Shown here in pieces: positions 7,750 to 16,829 of a stretch of DNA of 64,000 nucleotides. The stretch is from Variovorax sp. J2L1-78 (GTDB lineage Bacteria > Pseudomonadota > Gammaproteobacteria > Burkholderiales > Burkholderiaceae_C): NCBI RefSeq assembly GCF_030317205.1, contig NZ_JASZYB010000001.1, positions 558,001-622,000 of the forward strand, in the 5' to 3' direction. A program made the translations under genes and the position numbers. The notes beneath the pieces were generated by a model that searched no databases, was not told the origin of the DNA, and saw only the letters and a list, made by a program, of their open reading frames with translations. Every line of letters begins with the position of its first letter. The first letter of the stretch is position 1.

Positions 7750-9379
7750 GACAAATCCGCTGCTCCAGTCCCTCATTCCGCTCGTCGGCGACATCGCCCG
7801 CGACCTGCCTGCGGCCGAGCGCTACCGGCGCCTGCTGCATGCCCTGCGCGTGCTGCTGCCGTGCGACGCGGCCGCGCTGCTGCGGCTCGAAGGCGACCTG
7901 CTGGTGCCGCTGGCCGTCGACGGGCTCAGTGCCGACACGCTGGGGCGGCGCTTTCGCATCGACCAGCACCCCCGCTTCGCCGCGTTGCTCGAGGCCCGCG
8001 GACCGCTGCGTTTTCCGGCCGACAGCCCCTTGCCGGACCCCTATGACGGGCTGGTCGACGGTGTGGATGGCCACCTGCCGGTGCACGACTGTGTCGGCTG
8101 CACCGTGCACCTGGACGACCGGCCCTGGGGCTTGCTGACGCTCGACGCGCTCGACCCCGACCGGTTTTCCGAGGCCGACCTGGCCACGCTGCAGTCCTTC
8201 GGCCATCTGGCCGCCGCCACGGTCAGCGTGGCCGGCCGCATCGCACAGCTCCAGTCGCGTGTCGAGCGCGAAAGCCTGCGCGCCGAGGGCTTCCGGCTGG
8301 CGGCCGGGCCGCGCACGCGCAGCCTGATCGGCCGCAGCCCGGCCCTGCGCGAGTTGCAGAAGCAGATCGACCTGGTCGCCGGCAGCGACCTGCCGGTGCT
8401 CATCCAGGGCGAGACCGGCGTCGGCAAGGAGCTGGTCGCCGAGGCGCTGCACGCGGCCTCGTCGCGCGCGGCGCGGCCGATGATCAGCCTCAACTGCGCC
8501 GCGCTGCCCGACACGCTGGTCGAGAGCGAGCTCTTCGGCCATGTGCGCGGCGCCTTCACCGGCGCGGTGGGCGAGCGGCCTGGCAAGTTCGAGCTGGCGA
8601 ACGGCGGCACGCTCTTCCTCGACGAGGTCGGCGAGCTGGCGCTGCCGGTGCAGGCCAAGCTGCTGCGCGTGTTGCAGAGCGGACAGTTGCAGCGGCTGGG
8701 CTCCGACCGTGACCACCACGTCGACGTGCGCCTCATCGCGGCGAGCAACCGCAACCTGGCCGACGAGGTGCGGGCCGGGCGCTTGCGCGCGGACTTCTAC
8801 CACCGGCTCAGCGTGTATCCCTTGCCGGTGCCGCCGCTGCGCGAGCGCGGGCGCGACGTGCTGCTGCTCGCCGGCTTCTTCCTGGAGGAGAGCCGCTCGC
8901 GCCTCGGGCTGGGCGGGCTGCGGCTCGACGCCGGTGCGCAGGCCGCGCTGCTCGCCTACGACTGGCCGGGCAACGTGCGGGAGCTGGAGCATCTGCTCGG
9001 CCGCAGCGTGCTGAAGGCGCTGGGACGCCACGCGCAGCGGCCGCGCATCCTCAGCCTGGAGGCGGTCGACATGGACCTGCCGGGCAAGGCCGGTGGGGCG
9101 CTGGTTGACACGGCGGCCGACGAGGCCGTCGCCGCGTCGGCACCCGTCCCGTCGTTGGCGTCATCGGGACGCGGCGAGGGCCGCAGCCTGCGCGATGCCG
9201 TGCAGGCCTTCGAGCGAACGCTCGTCGTCGACACGCTGGCGGCGAATGGCTTCAACGGCGCGGCCGCAGCGCGCGCGCTCGGCATCGACCGAGGCAACCT
9301 GGTGCGCCTGGCCAAGCGGCTCGGGGTGTCGATGCAGCGCCCCGAGGCACGGGAACATCCGCCGGTCGGCGGCCGTTGA
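7745..9379 (+). CDS. norR: NorR, NO-responsive sigma-54 activator
   Basis: Activates sigma-54 promoters in response to nitric oxide bound at an iron centre in its GAF domain. The order is GAF (about residues 15-155), AAA+ central domain with Walker A GETGVGKE, the sigma-54 contact loop GAFTGA, Walker B FLDEVGEL and arginine-finger region PPLRERG, then a Fis-type helix-turn-helix at the end ([26 protein letters not shown]). I prefer the ATG at 7745 ([14 protein letters not shown]). The in-frame ATG at 7655 would place all NorR-type sites inside the gene. It is divergent from its likely target hmp. Confidence 0.93.
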   Translation: MTTNPLLQSLIPLVGDIARDLPAAERYRRLLHALRVLLPCDAAALLRLEGDLLVPLAVDGLSADTLGRRFRIDQHPRFAALLEARGPLRFPADSPLPDPYDGLVDGVDGHLPVHDCVGCTVHLDDRPWGLLTLDALDPDRFSEADLATLQSFGHLAAATVSVAGRIAQLQSRVERESLRAEGFRLAAGPRTRSLIGRSPALRELQKQIDLVAGSDLPVLIQGETGVGKELVAEALHAASSRAARPMISLNCAALPDTLVESELFGHVRGAFTGAVGERPGKFELANGGTLFLDEVGELALPVQAKLLRVLQSGQLQRLGSDRDHHVDVRLIAASNRNLADEVRAGRLRADFYHRLSVYPLPVPPLRERGRDVLLLAGFFLEESRSRLGLGGLRLDAGAQAALLAYDWPGNVRELEHLLGRSVLKALGRHAQRPRILSLEAVDMDLPGKAGGALVDTAADEAVAASAPVPSLASSGRGEGRSLRDAVQAFERTLVVDTLAANGFNGAAAARALGIDRGNLVRLAKRLGVSMQRPEAREHPPVGGR

Positions 9380-9400
9380 ACGGCACGCCGCCGGGCCTTG

Positions 9401-10003
9401 TCAGGGCGCGGTGCGCCCGAAGGCCGGCACCCGCTGCGCGAAGCCGTCGAGCCACGACACCAGCGCTGGTTGCGTCGCGCGCCAGCTGCCCTCCAGACGG
9501 AAGTCGAGGTAGCCGAGGGCGCAGGCCAGCGTGATCTCGCCGATGCTCGGCCCCGCCGGTCGCGCGACCGGCAGGCGCGCCGAGAACGCGTCCAGTGCGC
9601 GCGACACCTTGCCGCGCTGATGTTCCAGCCACGACTCGACATGGTGCTCGGCCGGGCGGTAGCGACGTTCATACACCTGCAGCAGCGCCGCATCGAGGAT
9701 GCCGTCGGCCAGCGCCTGCTCGCGCAGCACGCCGATGCGCTCGGGCCCGGCCGGAATCAGCAGATCGCGGCCATCCAGCGCGTTGAGGTAGTCGACGATC
9801 ACGCGCGAGTCGAACAGCGTGTCGCCGTCGTCCAGCAGCAGCGTGGGGATCTTGCCAAGCGGGTTGTGGCGCCGCACCGGGTCGTCCGGGTTGTTGGTGT
9901 CGGCGGTCAGCACGGCGATGCGGTCGGTCATGCCGAGCACGTCAATGGCGATGCGGACCTTGCGGCCGAAGGGCGAGGGGGGTGAACTGAGGAGGGTGGC
10001 CAT
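9401..10003 (-). CDS. Glutathione S-transferase family protein
   Basis: A cytosolic GST of 200 residues. The N-terminal thioredoxin-like domain has the SPFGRKVRIA active-site region (serine/arginine type rather than tyrosine), the cis-proline turn KIPTLLLDDG and the glutathione-contact DSRVIVDYL. A helical C-terminal domain with PSIGEITLACALGYLDF follows. The substrate is unknown. It is convergent with norR (21 bp apart) and its start is 57 bp from the tRNA-Gly gene. Confidence 0.9.
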   Translation of the reverse strand: MATLLSSPPSPFGRKVRIAIDVLGMTDRIAVLTADTNNPDDPVRRHNPLGKIPTLLLDDGDTLFDSRVIVDYLNALDGRDLLIPAGPERIGVLREQALADGILDAALLQVYERRYRPAEHHVESWLEHQRGKVSRALDAFSARLPVARPAGPSIGEITLACALGYLDFRLEGSWRATQPALVSWLDGFAQRVPAFGRTAP

Positions 10004-10059
10004 GGGCGGCGATGCGGGATCGGTCAGTGGATCCGGCCGGCCCCGGCGGTCTGGAAAGG

Positions 10060-10133
10060 TGGAGCGGGTGAAGGGAATCGAACCCTCGTATGAAGCTTGG
10101 GAAGCTGCCGTTCTGCCATTGAACTACACCCGC
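10060..10133 (-). tRNA. glyU: tRNA-Gly (anticodon CCC), CCA encoded
   Basis: The minus strand folds as a complete cloverleaf. The acceptor is GCGGGTG/CACCCGC, the D arm GTTC/GAAC, the anticodon loop TTCCCAA gives CCC, the T arm has GTTCGATTC, the discriminator base is U and CCA is encoded. The anticodon stem GCAGC/GCTTC has one C-U mismatch. The overall sequence resembles E. coli glyU. Its 5' end borders the genomic island, and a copy of its 5' half lies at the island's far end. Confidence 0.92.
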
Positions 10134-10137
10134 ATCT

Positions 10138-10179
10138 TAAGTCGTTGATTTAAAACAACTTTTCGAGACCGAAACTATA
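10138..10179 (+). repeat. Left end inverted repeat of the island
   Basis: Begins TAAGTCGTTGATTTAAAAC and ends near ACCGAAACTATA, five bases from the tRNA 5' end. It matches the minus strand of 17622-17669 at most positions, with a gap of a few bases before ACCGAAACTA. Confidence 0.6.
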
Positions 10180-10266
10180 TGATGCGTTAGTTCGGTGGGG
10201 GTAATTCTACTCACACTGCCAGCCAACTCACGCAACTGATGGCCGTCGTTTCAGGCCGGCACATCC

Positions 10267-10365
10267 GTGACCTACGGCAGCTACTTGGAGCAGCGGCGCC
10301 TCGGTGTCTACTACTATCGCCAGAGGGGTGGAGGTCGACGGCAGGCAGATTGTAAAGAGGGTTAG
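10267..10365 (+). pseudogene. Integrase N-terminal remnant
   Basis: A 32-codon open stretch from a GTG reads VTYGSYLEQRRLGVYYYRQR before losing resemblance to a known pattern and stopping. The pattern (aromatic-rich strand ending in YYxRQR) is that of the extreme N-terminus of many phage-type tyrosine recombinases, before the arm-binding domain. Its place beside the tRNA gene is where an integrase would sit. The rest of the gene is absent. No other gene lies between the tRNA and 10468. Confidence 0.45.
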
Positions 10366-10467
10366 GGCCCGAATCAGTCAGGTTCCTAGGAGCAATCCTT
10401 GACTATTGTCAGAATGCAACCGGGACGCCCGCCATAGTCTTGGCTAGCTTGAAATGGAATTGACCCG

Positions 10468-11496
10468 TTGAGTGATCTGATAACACAATTGATCAGGGCA
10501 GAGCGGCTGCTTCTGGAAACCACTCTTCAAAGCTGCAGTCCATTCGAAGGCCGCGATCGCGCGAGGGTGCTACACGCCGATGTTTTGATGGAGACTACGA
10601 AGGCGATCCCGAAGGAGCCCGCCGACGGGGCTGCATTTCCCGTGGAGTACCAACGACTGGCCCTGTCAGCAGAAACTCTGCAAGCTATTGATCAGGCGTT
10701 CGCAGGTGGTAGCACATTCCGGGATAAGCCTGTCACTGCTGAGCACATTTGCCAGGCTCGGGAGTTTGTTCAGCACCACTATGGGTTCGACGTTTCTACG
10801 GTGCCAGTGAAGCTTTCGCAGGTACCCCAAACGGAAAGCGTCGAAGGCTTCTTCATGTCTTGCGGCATCGCAGAAGGGGCTGTCTTTCTACCTTCTGTGT
10901 TCTGCTCACCTGTCGAACTGATTGTCCACGAGCTCGGGCACGCGATGCACACGACCATTCGTCGACAGCAGAGGCCGACCGACTACCGGTTCTGGATTGA
11001 CTGGAATTCGATCGGGCCCGAGATGTGCGCGTATCACGCGCAGTTCAGTTACTTGATCAAGCATGGCACCAAAGAGCAGTTCTATGTGGCACTTGGAGCC
11101 TTGCTCACCAGCGTGTCGCAGCTTCTGTGCTTGTTGACTCTGAGCGCAAAGCTGTCGAAAGAGGAATTTCAGGAATACGCGCCAGTGCAGGCTTATCAAA
11201 ACACTGTAGCGTGGAAAGCGCTACTTGATATGTACGGCGGAATGCATCCAACGCATCCAAACTCGAAGCAGAACATCGCCGTTGCGGTAAGTGGGTTCAC
11301 CAGGGGCATTGGGTTGGCGCTCGCGCTCAAATTGATCGGTGAGCCGCAGGGACTCGTTGCGTTCATGAAGGAGGACACTGTAGCGAAGCCAATCCTCCTT
11401 AAGCTCAACGAAGCGTTCCCGCACCACAAAGATCTGGGCTATCTGGACGACATCAACGAGGTGATTTCTCAAATCAGTGCCCGAATGCTTGCATAG
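10468..11496 (+). CDS. Putative zinc metallopeptidase (HExxH), island cargo
   Basis: A 342-residue protein I cannot place in a named family. Residues 151-161 read LIVHELGHAMH, a zincin HExxH motif. About 27 residues on, SIGPEMCAYHAQF offers a glutamate (E185) that could be the third zinc ligand, as in gluzincins such as M3 peptidases. The C-terminal third is helical with no clear signal peptide, so it is probably cytoplasmic. The frame starts at a TTG; the true start could be as late as the ATG at 10588. Composition is AT-richer than the chromosome. A small P-loop gene follows 115 bp later on the same strand, so the two may work together. A role in defence or as an effector is speculation. 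Confidence 0.7.
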   Translation: MSDLITQLIRAERLLLETTLQSCSPFEGRDRARVLHADVLMETTKAIPKEPADGAAFPVEYQRLALSAETLQAIDQAFAGGSTFRDKPVTAEHICQAREFVQHHYGFDVSTVPVKLSQVPQTESVEGFFMSCGIAEGAVFLPSVFCSPVELIVHELGHAMHTTIRRQQRPTDYRFWIDWNSIGPEMCAYHAQFSYLIKHGTKEQFYVALGALLTSVSQLLCLLTLSAKLSKEEFQEYAPVQAYQNTVAWKALLDMYGGMHPTHPNSKQNIAVAVSGFTRGIGLALALKLIGEPQGLVAFMKEDTVAKPILLKLNEAFPHHKDLGYLDDINEVISQISARMLA

Positions 11497-11611
11497 CGTG
11501 GACACCCGGCGGTAATCAGAGGTGGTCCCAGCATCGTCGATTCGTCGTCTGTGGCCGGAAACGTGAACGACAGGCGGCGAACTGATGACACCGATCAGCA
11601 AAGGAGAAGAG

Positions 11612-12034
11612 ATGAAAAAACTAGTGGCAGTCCGAGGTGCGGCCAATCATGGAAAAAGCAGTTCCATCAAGAAGTTCTACGAGCTTTTGATGCATCAGCA
11701 CCCCGCCGCGCATGCCGAGGAGATTTTCGTAGGCAACGACATTACCGTCATCGTCACGGTCGATGGGATGAAAATCGGAATTGAAAGTCAGGGCGACCCG
11801 AATAGCAGGTTGTTTGCAAGCCTTGCTCGGTTCGTTCGGGAAGGGTGTGAAGTGATTGTTTGCGCTACGCGAACTAGAGGCAGGACTGTTGAGGCCGTCG
11901 CCTCATTAAGCGCCAAGTATCAAGTTGAGTGGCTTGAGAAAGAGTACGTGCCAACACCAGAGTTGCACGGTGCTGCTAACACAATGCTCGCAAAAAAAAT
12001 ACTCTGCTCTGTCCAAGCTGCGCTCGACGCGTAG
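11612..12034 (+). CDS. Small P-loop protein, island cargo
   Basis: A 140-residue protein with an N-terminal Walker A motif in VAVRGAANHGKSSSIKKF (G-x4-GKS). The following hydrophobic strands (ITVIVTVDGMKIGIESQGD and EVIVCATRTRG) fit the core of a small nucleotide-binding fold. No standard Walker B is obvious; D in SQGD is a candidate. The ATG at 11612 is preferred to the one at 11585 because AAGGAGA precedes it at good spacing. I do not recognise a named family. It follows the metallopeptidase gene and shares its base composition. Confidence 0.72.
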   Translation: MKKLVAVRGAANHGKSSSIKKFYELLMHQHPAAHAEEIFVGNDITVIVTVDGMKIGIESQGDPNSRLFASLARFVREGCEVIVCATRTRGRTVEAVASLSAKYQVEWLEKEYVPTPELHGAANTMLAKKILCSVQAALDA

Positions 12035-12059
12035 GAGCGTGAAGAGTGTATGGCCCCCA

Positions 12060-12262
12060 GGTGACGGGCGATCTGGTTCATATGGCTAGCGATGTCGTTG
12101 AGTCGGCCTGGCAGGCCAGCAAGATGTGCTGCTTGTTGAACGGTGAGTCGGCGTCACTCCGGTGGACGACCTGCTGACGGACATACTGGGCGATGCTGCC
12201 GAAGCCCTACGACAAGGCGCGGGCGCAGATGGTAGCGTGCTCGTCGGACGAGACCCTGGTTT
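12060..12262 (-). pseudogene. MobC-like mobilisation protein remnant
   Basis: The minus strand reads VKTRVSSDEHATICARA, then an in-frame stop, then GFGSIAQYVRQQVV, then a frameshift into LNDIASHMNQIARHL. The opening (RVSxxEHAxIxARA) and the closing LNxIxxxxNQIAR are the two conserved stretches of MobC relaxosome proteins. The stop and the frameshift show it is dead. The remaining DNA between 12035 and 12718 shows nothing else that I can support. Confidence 0.55.
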
Positions 12263-12718
12263 TTACGCGGCGAGTGTGCAGGTGTTGCTGCCCAGCCTGT
12301 CCGGCCTGTTGCTTAATGACGGTGTCGGCGACCTCGTGATGGTCGGCGGGCGGTATGGTGATGGTGTAGATGGCGGCGTCCTTTCTTTTTGTTGTTGTGC
12401 CGTGCCGTTGCACTGTTGAGCGCCAGCGGGGGGCGCCGAGAGGGGTATGGGGGAACCCCATCAAGGACCTGTTCGCAGTCGGCGGATAGGTTGACTTTGC
12501 TTGTTCATTCCTATTCTCTCACTCCCTGATTTCATTCAAGCAAATGACGACGGGAATGCAAATGCCGGCAAACTGTTTCCGACGAATGGTGTGATCTGGG
12601 GATGTGCGGTCCGGCTCAATGGTTGGGCGCTAAACCTGCGACGGATCTTTGAGGTATTTAGACTATCTTGCAGCCTTGGCTGGAACACCTGTGCGCTCGT
12701 GTCCAAGCATCTAACAAC

Positions 12719-13333
12719 CTATGACGGCATCTTGAAGAGGTCGGCCGCACTTTCTTCAATTCCTTGCCTCACAACCTCTTGGGCTAAAAATGGACGTCGT
12801 TTTGTAAGGTACCCCAGTGCCACTTCACCTTGCGCGAACATGTACATGACATCGCAACGGTCCTGAACAAATGAATCGTCATCATTGAGTTTAAGGGCGG
12901 CAATCGTCGCCATGACTCTATCCCGCGTCTCATCATCCAATCCATCACCTGGGCGGACTAGGCAGCTTGGAAAATCAATTACGAACCATCCTGGCTTGAC
13001 CGAAAATGGATCTATAACTTCTTGGATTCCCTTGTGACCATTAACACGGTGCATGCATAGCCGGAAATTGCTCCATTCATAGGCTTGCTGCGGAAAAGCC
13101 GATTTACTTCGAAAATGATCGATAGAGCCATTAGGCACATCCAAATATCTGCACGTGTACGCACACACCCGGCTGTATGCCTCGTAAACTTCCTGTGCAG
13201 CATTTTTCCAGAACCCGGCCTTGCTGAACTGCGCATGCGTCGGATTTGGCGTCACTGCCAGAAACGCAGCGCCAGGTTGCCGAACTTTTACATGAAAATT
13301 ATGCGGTTCGGGTTGTGGTCTGACCGGAATCAA
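12719..13333 (-). CDS. HNH endonuclease, PtuB-like
   Basis: A 204-residue predicted nuclease. Around residues 55-101 it reads SRVCAYTC, then GSIDHFRSKS, then AYEWSNFRLCMHRVNGHKG. This is an HNH module with a CxxxC pair (C57, C61), the D-H of the catalytic strand (D72-H73), and N89 and H100 in the final helix. It resembles the HNH partner (PtuB) of Septu and retron-associated systems. I use the TTG at 13333, which overlaps the ATPase stop (TTGA) and implies coupled translation; an upstream start at 13378 inside the ATPase gene is possible. It is the last gene of a methyltransferase-ATPase-HNH operon. Confidence 0.75.
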   Translation of the reverse strand: MIPVRPQPEPHNFHVKVRQPGAAFLAVTPNPTHAQFSKAGFWKNAAQEVYEAYSRVCAYTCRYLDVPNGSIDHFRSKSAFPQQAYEWSNFRLCMHRVNGHKGIQEVIDPFSVKPGWFVIDFPSCLVRPGDGLDDETRDRVMATIAALKLNDDDSFVQDRCDVMYMFAQGEVALGYLTKRRPFLAQEVVRQGIEESAADLFKMPS

Positions 13334-15201
13334 TCTGCGACTCCAAACCGCTCTGCAAACGCCACCCAGCGCGGCCAAAAGCGGTCATCCGAAGCAATGT
13401 GCAGCTTAAGTCGCTCGTGGACGGCTCGAATTTCGCTTGCGGTCCCTGTGCCTTTCAATTGAATCGATTTTGCAGCTTCAATCGCACTCTCACCCTCATT
13501 CGACCGTGCGTGGCGCAACTCGAAAACGGGGGAGGTGAGCCACGAAGAGACATCGCCGAACGCAACGTACTCAACCTCTTTTAGCGACACCTCTTGACTC
13601 ACTTCCAAATCAAGGTGAAACAACTTGTCAGTCGTTGCGTCAAAGACGCTTTCCGATGAAGCCATTACTAAAGGTGAGTGCGTGGCTACTATGTATTGCG
13701 CCTTTAGAGTCGGGGCAAGTAAACCACTCAATTCCATAAGCGCCGGCAAGAATGACCGCTGCCATTTTGGATGCAGATGAGCCTCCAACTCATCAACAAG
13801 AACCACCATGCGTCGCTGAGGGGCTGCCTGCGCCATGTCAGCAGCGATCAAATGCTCATGCCAAGCCCAAACTATTAAGTAGGCTAAAGTCACGATACGC
13901 CGTACACCAGCGGACGCATAGACGATAGGGGTTTCGCCATACGGATGGATAAGGGTGGGAATATCGCGAGGATCATCTGGAATTCGCACAGTTGGTCCGG
14001 GCCGAAGCCTACCTAGATCAGGCGGTGACAGCTTGGCAAGCACTAGTTCAAAACTCTTGAACTGTTCTCCTTGTGGATTACTTTGCCACCTAACCCAATC
14101 TCTTACCAAGCCTTCAATACGCCCGGGCAAGCCGTCCCAAACTTCCTTGCTAGAAAAAACCGTTTTCCCCTCTTTGAGGGAGTGATTGCTTGGCAACGAC
14201 TGGCGCGCAGGGTCCCACACAGCAAACGACCCATCGACGCGCGCATACACTATCAGTCCTGCTATGGTGGGCCGTTCCTTTGGCATCGGCCAACTTAGGG
14301 TTTTCCAGTCAAAGGCAATGGTCTTTTTAGTAGCTTTTGCTTTTTCTCCGGAAATGGCAAACGCAATGGCAACGTCCGAATTCTTTCGCCCGGGATTGGG
14401 ATAGGACGGTCGCCCGGCCCAAGTCCCGGTAAGCGCCCACCAAGCGGCTTCTAGCAAAAATGACTTTCCTAAGCCGTTATCCCCAGTTATCAAACTAAGG
14501 CGATCAGCCGGCTGCAATATAAATTCATGAGCAGGCCCAAGCCCTTTAGTAGCAAGATAAGATAGAGTGCCGCCCTCGTCCGGCCGAGCGTCAGGGGGCG
14601 CAGGGAGAAGTTCACGCAAGTCTTCCCAAGTGGAAACATCGTCCTGAAACACTTCCTCGATGCGTTCGAGGGGAACAACCGGGTCAAAAAGGCTCGCAAG
14701 CTCGGAAGACGTTATTGAGTAGTCCTGAACGAATGTCGTAACGACATCGTCGAGCACTGCGTCCTCCGGCCAGTCCCGTTCCCGATATAGCCAAACGGCG
14801 AGATCAAAGGCAGGAATGCGCTGGCCCTTAGGAAGCTTGCTAGCAAGAAACGAAACATAGTCTTCAGCCCAAGACCAAATGCGAGAATTATGAGGGTGTA
14901 TGAACGCTCCGAGGAAGCTTCGCGTGTTAACCGACTGAAGTCCTTTCGCGGAATAGTCGGGCCGTACCCATTTTTTCTCACGGTCGGCTGACTTGAACGG
15001 CTGAAAGAACCAGTCTGATCCCGGGTCAAGGCGATGATGCTGCTTCAAAAAAGAATCTGTATGCGCATCGAGCGGAAACACCGTCTCTTTTCCCACAGGC
15101 AAGCCCGCAATCTTGCAAGCGACGAACGTGATCCCGTGGAAGGAGTGAACCCCAGCAAGCGCCTGAATAGACTGTACAATCTGTTTTGGGGTGAAGTACA
15201 T
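13330..15201 (-). CDS. ABC/AAA-type ATPase, PtuA-like, with extra N-terminal domain
   Basis: A 623-residue protein. The ATPase part starts near residue 215: Walker A GDNGLGKS (240-247), a signature-like SAGVRRIVTLAYL, Walker B VVLVDELEAHLHP (Asp about 470) and the H-loop ATHSP (506-510). This layout is that of OLD/PtuA-like defence ATPases. Residues 1-190 form an additional domain I cannot name, containing LKQHHRLDPGSDWFFQPF and FDLAVWLYRERDWP. The ATG at 15201 is chosen because it lies next to the methyltransferase stop; the frame is open to 15240. In Septu systems the ATPase and HNH protein form a complex that acts on phage infection. That function is inferred here. Confidence 0.8.
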   Translation of the reverse strand: MYFTPKQIVQSIQALAGVHSFHGITFVACKIAGLPVGKETVFPLDAHTDSFLKQHHRLDPGSDWFFQPFKSADREKKWVRPDYSAKGLQSVNTRSFLGAFIHPHNSRIWSWAEDYVSFLASKLPKGQRIPAFDLAVWLYRERDWPEDAVLDDVVTTFVQDYSITSSELASLFDPVVPLERIEEVFQDDVSTWEDLRELLPAPPDARPDEGGTLSYLATKGLGPAHEFILQPADRLSLITGDNGLGKSFLLEAAWWALTGTWAGRPSYPNPGRKNSDVAIAFAISGEKAKATKKTIAFDWKTLSWPMPKERPTIAGLIVYARVDGSFAVWDPARQSLPSNHSLKEGKTVFSSKEVWDGLPGRIEGLVRDWVRWQSNPQGEQFKSFELVLAKLSPPDLGRLRPGPTVRIPDDPRDIPTLIHPYGETPIVYASAGVRRIVTLAYLIVWAWHEHLIAADMAQAAPQRRMVVLVDELEAHLHPKWQRSFLPALMELSGLLAPTLKAQYIVATHSPLVMASSESVFDATTDKLFHLDLEVSQEVSLKEVEYVAFGDVSSWLTSPVFELRHARSNEGESAIEAAKSIQLKGTGTASEIRAVHERLKLHIASDDRFWPRWVAFAERFGVAD

Positions 15202-15203
15202 CG

Positions 15204-16193
15204 TTACAATTGGCGCAATTGATTCGCAGAATAAACGCAAAATTCCCGGTTCAGATCAATTCCGATGGCTGGCCTTCCCATTGCAACGGCGACCCGCGCC
15301 GTAGTTCCGCTTCCAAGAAACGGATCCAATACGACCCCGCCTTCGGGACAGCCAATTTCAAGGCAGCGCCTGACGAGGTCATCTGGAAAAGGGGCGGTGT
15401 CGAGGCCATTGCCACGAGGGCGCGCAGCAATGGTCCACATGTCTTCTTCGACTTTTTGATCGATTAGGGGCTGCTTGTTAAAGAAGTACTTTCTGTTCTG
15501 AGCGAACATGAAAAGATTCTCATAACTCCTAGTTGGCCGATCTGCAACTGACTCCGGAAGGCAATTTTCGCGATGCCAAATGATGGGGCTGCGTAAGACC
15601 CAGCCACGGCCTGCCATCTCTAATGCGACGCGCCAAGGAATCCCGATGGCGGATTTTCGCTGAAGGTTGATACCAAGGCCGCCGCTCTTGTCAACGGCCC
15701 TTAGCCCAAAACGCCGCTTTCCACTCTTCCTGTCCGTGCCGTGAGACTTACCTTTGCCGGAGTAATAGGTATCCCCCAAGTTGACAAACAGAAGGCCATC
15801 CTGTCTTAGCACGCGCTTAATTCCATCCATAACGCGGCACAGAGAGTCCACATAGCCTGCCACCGTTTCTTCTAGACCGATCTGACCGTCCACGCCGTAG
15901 TCGCGCAACCAGTAATAGGGAGGAGAAGTCACCACGCAGTGCACGCTCGCGGCCGGCAATTTGCCCAAGATCTCTTCGGAGGAGCCTTGATAAACGCTCC
16001 ACTGGGCGCCCTGAGACGAAGCCCCATGCCACTCAGTTTGGGCGGGGTCGTCCGTCGCGACGAAGAGTTGTTCTGGAGATGGTTTACGTTTGGTCAAGGA
16101 AGCGTCTGTAAAATGGAGCCGAGCAGCGCAAACGATGCGTGTAGCCGGTATCGCAGCGAGTGTAGCTAGTCTGAATTTCGGTCGTTCACCCAC
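15204..16193 (-). CDS. Site-specific DNA methyltransferase (amino-methyltransferase, beta-type order)
   Basis: A 329-residue DNA methyltransferase that adds a methyl group to an exocyclic amine (N4-cytosine or N6-adenine). Catalytic motif IV is TSPPYYWLRDYG at residues 89-100, and the S-adenosylmethionine motif I DPFLGSGTT comes late, near residue 290. The IV-before-I order places it in the beta class, and TSPPY favours N4-cytosine. The target site is unknown. The start used is GTG at 16193; a later TTG is possible. It leads an operon with an ATPase and an HNH nuclease and presumably protects host DNA from them. Confidence 0.88.
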   Translation of the reverse strand: MGERPKFRLATLAAIPATRIVCAARLHFTDASLTKRKPSPEQLFVATDDPAQTEWHGASSQGAQWSVYQGSSEEILGKLPAASVHCVVTSPPYYWLRDYGVDGQIGLEETVAGYVDSLCRVMDGIKRVLRQDGLLFVNLGDTYYSGKGKSHGTDRKSGKRRFGLRAVDKSGGLGINLQRKSAIGIPWRVALEMAGRGWVLRSPIIWHRENCLPESVADRPTRSYENLFMFAQNRKYFFNKQPLIDQKVEEDMWTIAARPRGNGLDTAPFPDDLVRRCLEIGCPEGGVVLDPFLGSGTTARVAVAMGRPAIGIDLNREFCVYSANQLRQL

Positions 16194-16242
16194 GGGTGAA
16201 GGTTGTTTGGAGGCCTTGGCAAACAGTCCGAAGGCCCCGCCG

Positions 16243-16777
16243 TCACAGCAGCCCCCGCTCCGCCATGGACAGCGTTAAGCACCCCGCCACGATGATGTGG
16301 TCGATCATCCGGACATCCACCAGCGCCAGCGCCGACTTCAGCGTTTGAGTCAGCATCTCGTACGCCCGTGACGGCTCCGCACTGCCCGAAGGATGGTTGT
16401 GCACGAAGGTGACCGCTGAGTGTTGAGCTTCAGCGCGTCCTTGACCACCTCGCGTGGATAGACCGATGTCTGGCTGACCGTGCCCCGGAACATCTCCACG
16501 TCCTCTACGACCCGATGCTGCAAGTCCAAGTGCAGGACCGCGAACACCTCATGCTCCAACCCTGCCAGCCGGAATTTGAGGAAGTCCTTGACCATCTGCG
16601 GGGACGGCAGCTTATCGGTGCCGTGCACCCGGCTTGCCAGCAGGCATGGAGCAGCCTTCAGGATTTGATCATCGCCTGCCGGACGGTAGCTGCCTGCGAC
16701 ATCGCGCACCAGCAATGCCGAAGTGTCAGCGTAGAACGTAGTGAACGATCGAGAGATGAGAAGAGGTCGTGTGCCAT
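16243..16777 (-). pseudogene. radC: radC-like gene (JAB domain), frameshifted
   Basis: The minus strand encodes VRDVAGSYRPAGDDQILKAA, then [19 protein letters not shown] and [16 protein letters not shown]. After a frameshift near 16430 it continues in another frame with [20 protein letters not shown] and [15 protein letters not shown] to a stop. Together these are the mobile-element type of RadC, including the HxHPSG metal motif (VHNHPSG). The N-terminus also appears shifted (MAHDLFSSL in a third frame). It cannot make a full product as it stands. Confidence 0.8.
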
Positions 16778-16829
16778 GGTCGGCTCCGCGAATCAGGCGG
16801 CCCGAGACCGGAAGCAGCACGCCGCAGCG

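Noticed and set aside
12501..12866. Plus-strand open frame of 121 codons in the island
   Set aside because: It overlaps the 3' end of the HNH gene in antisense and has no recognisable content or ribosome site.
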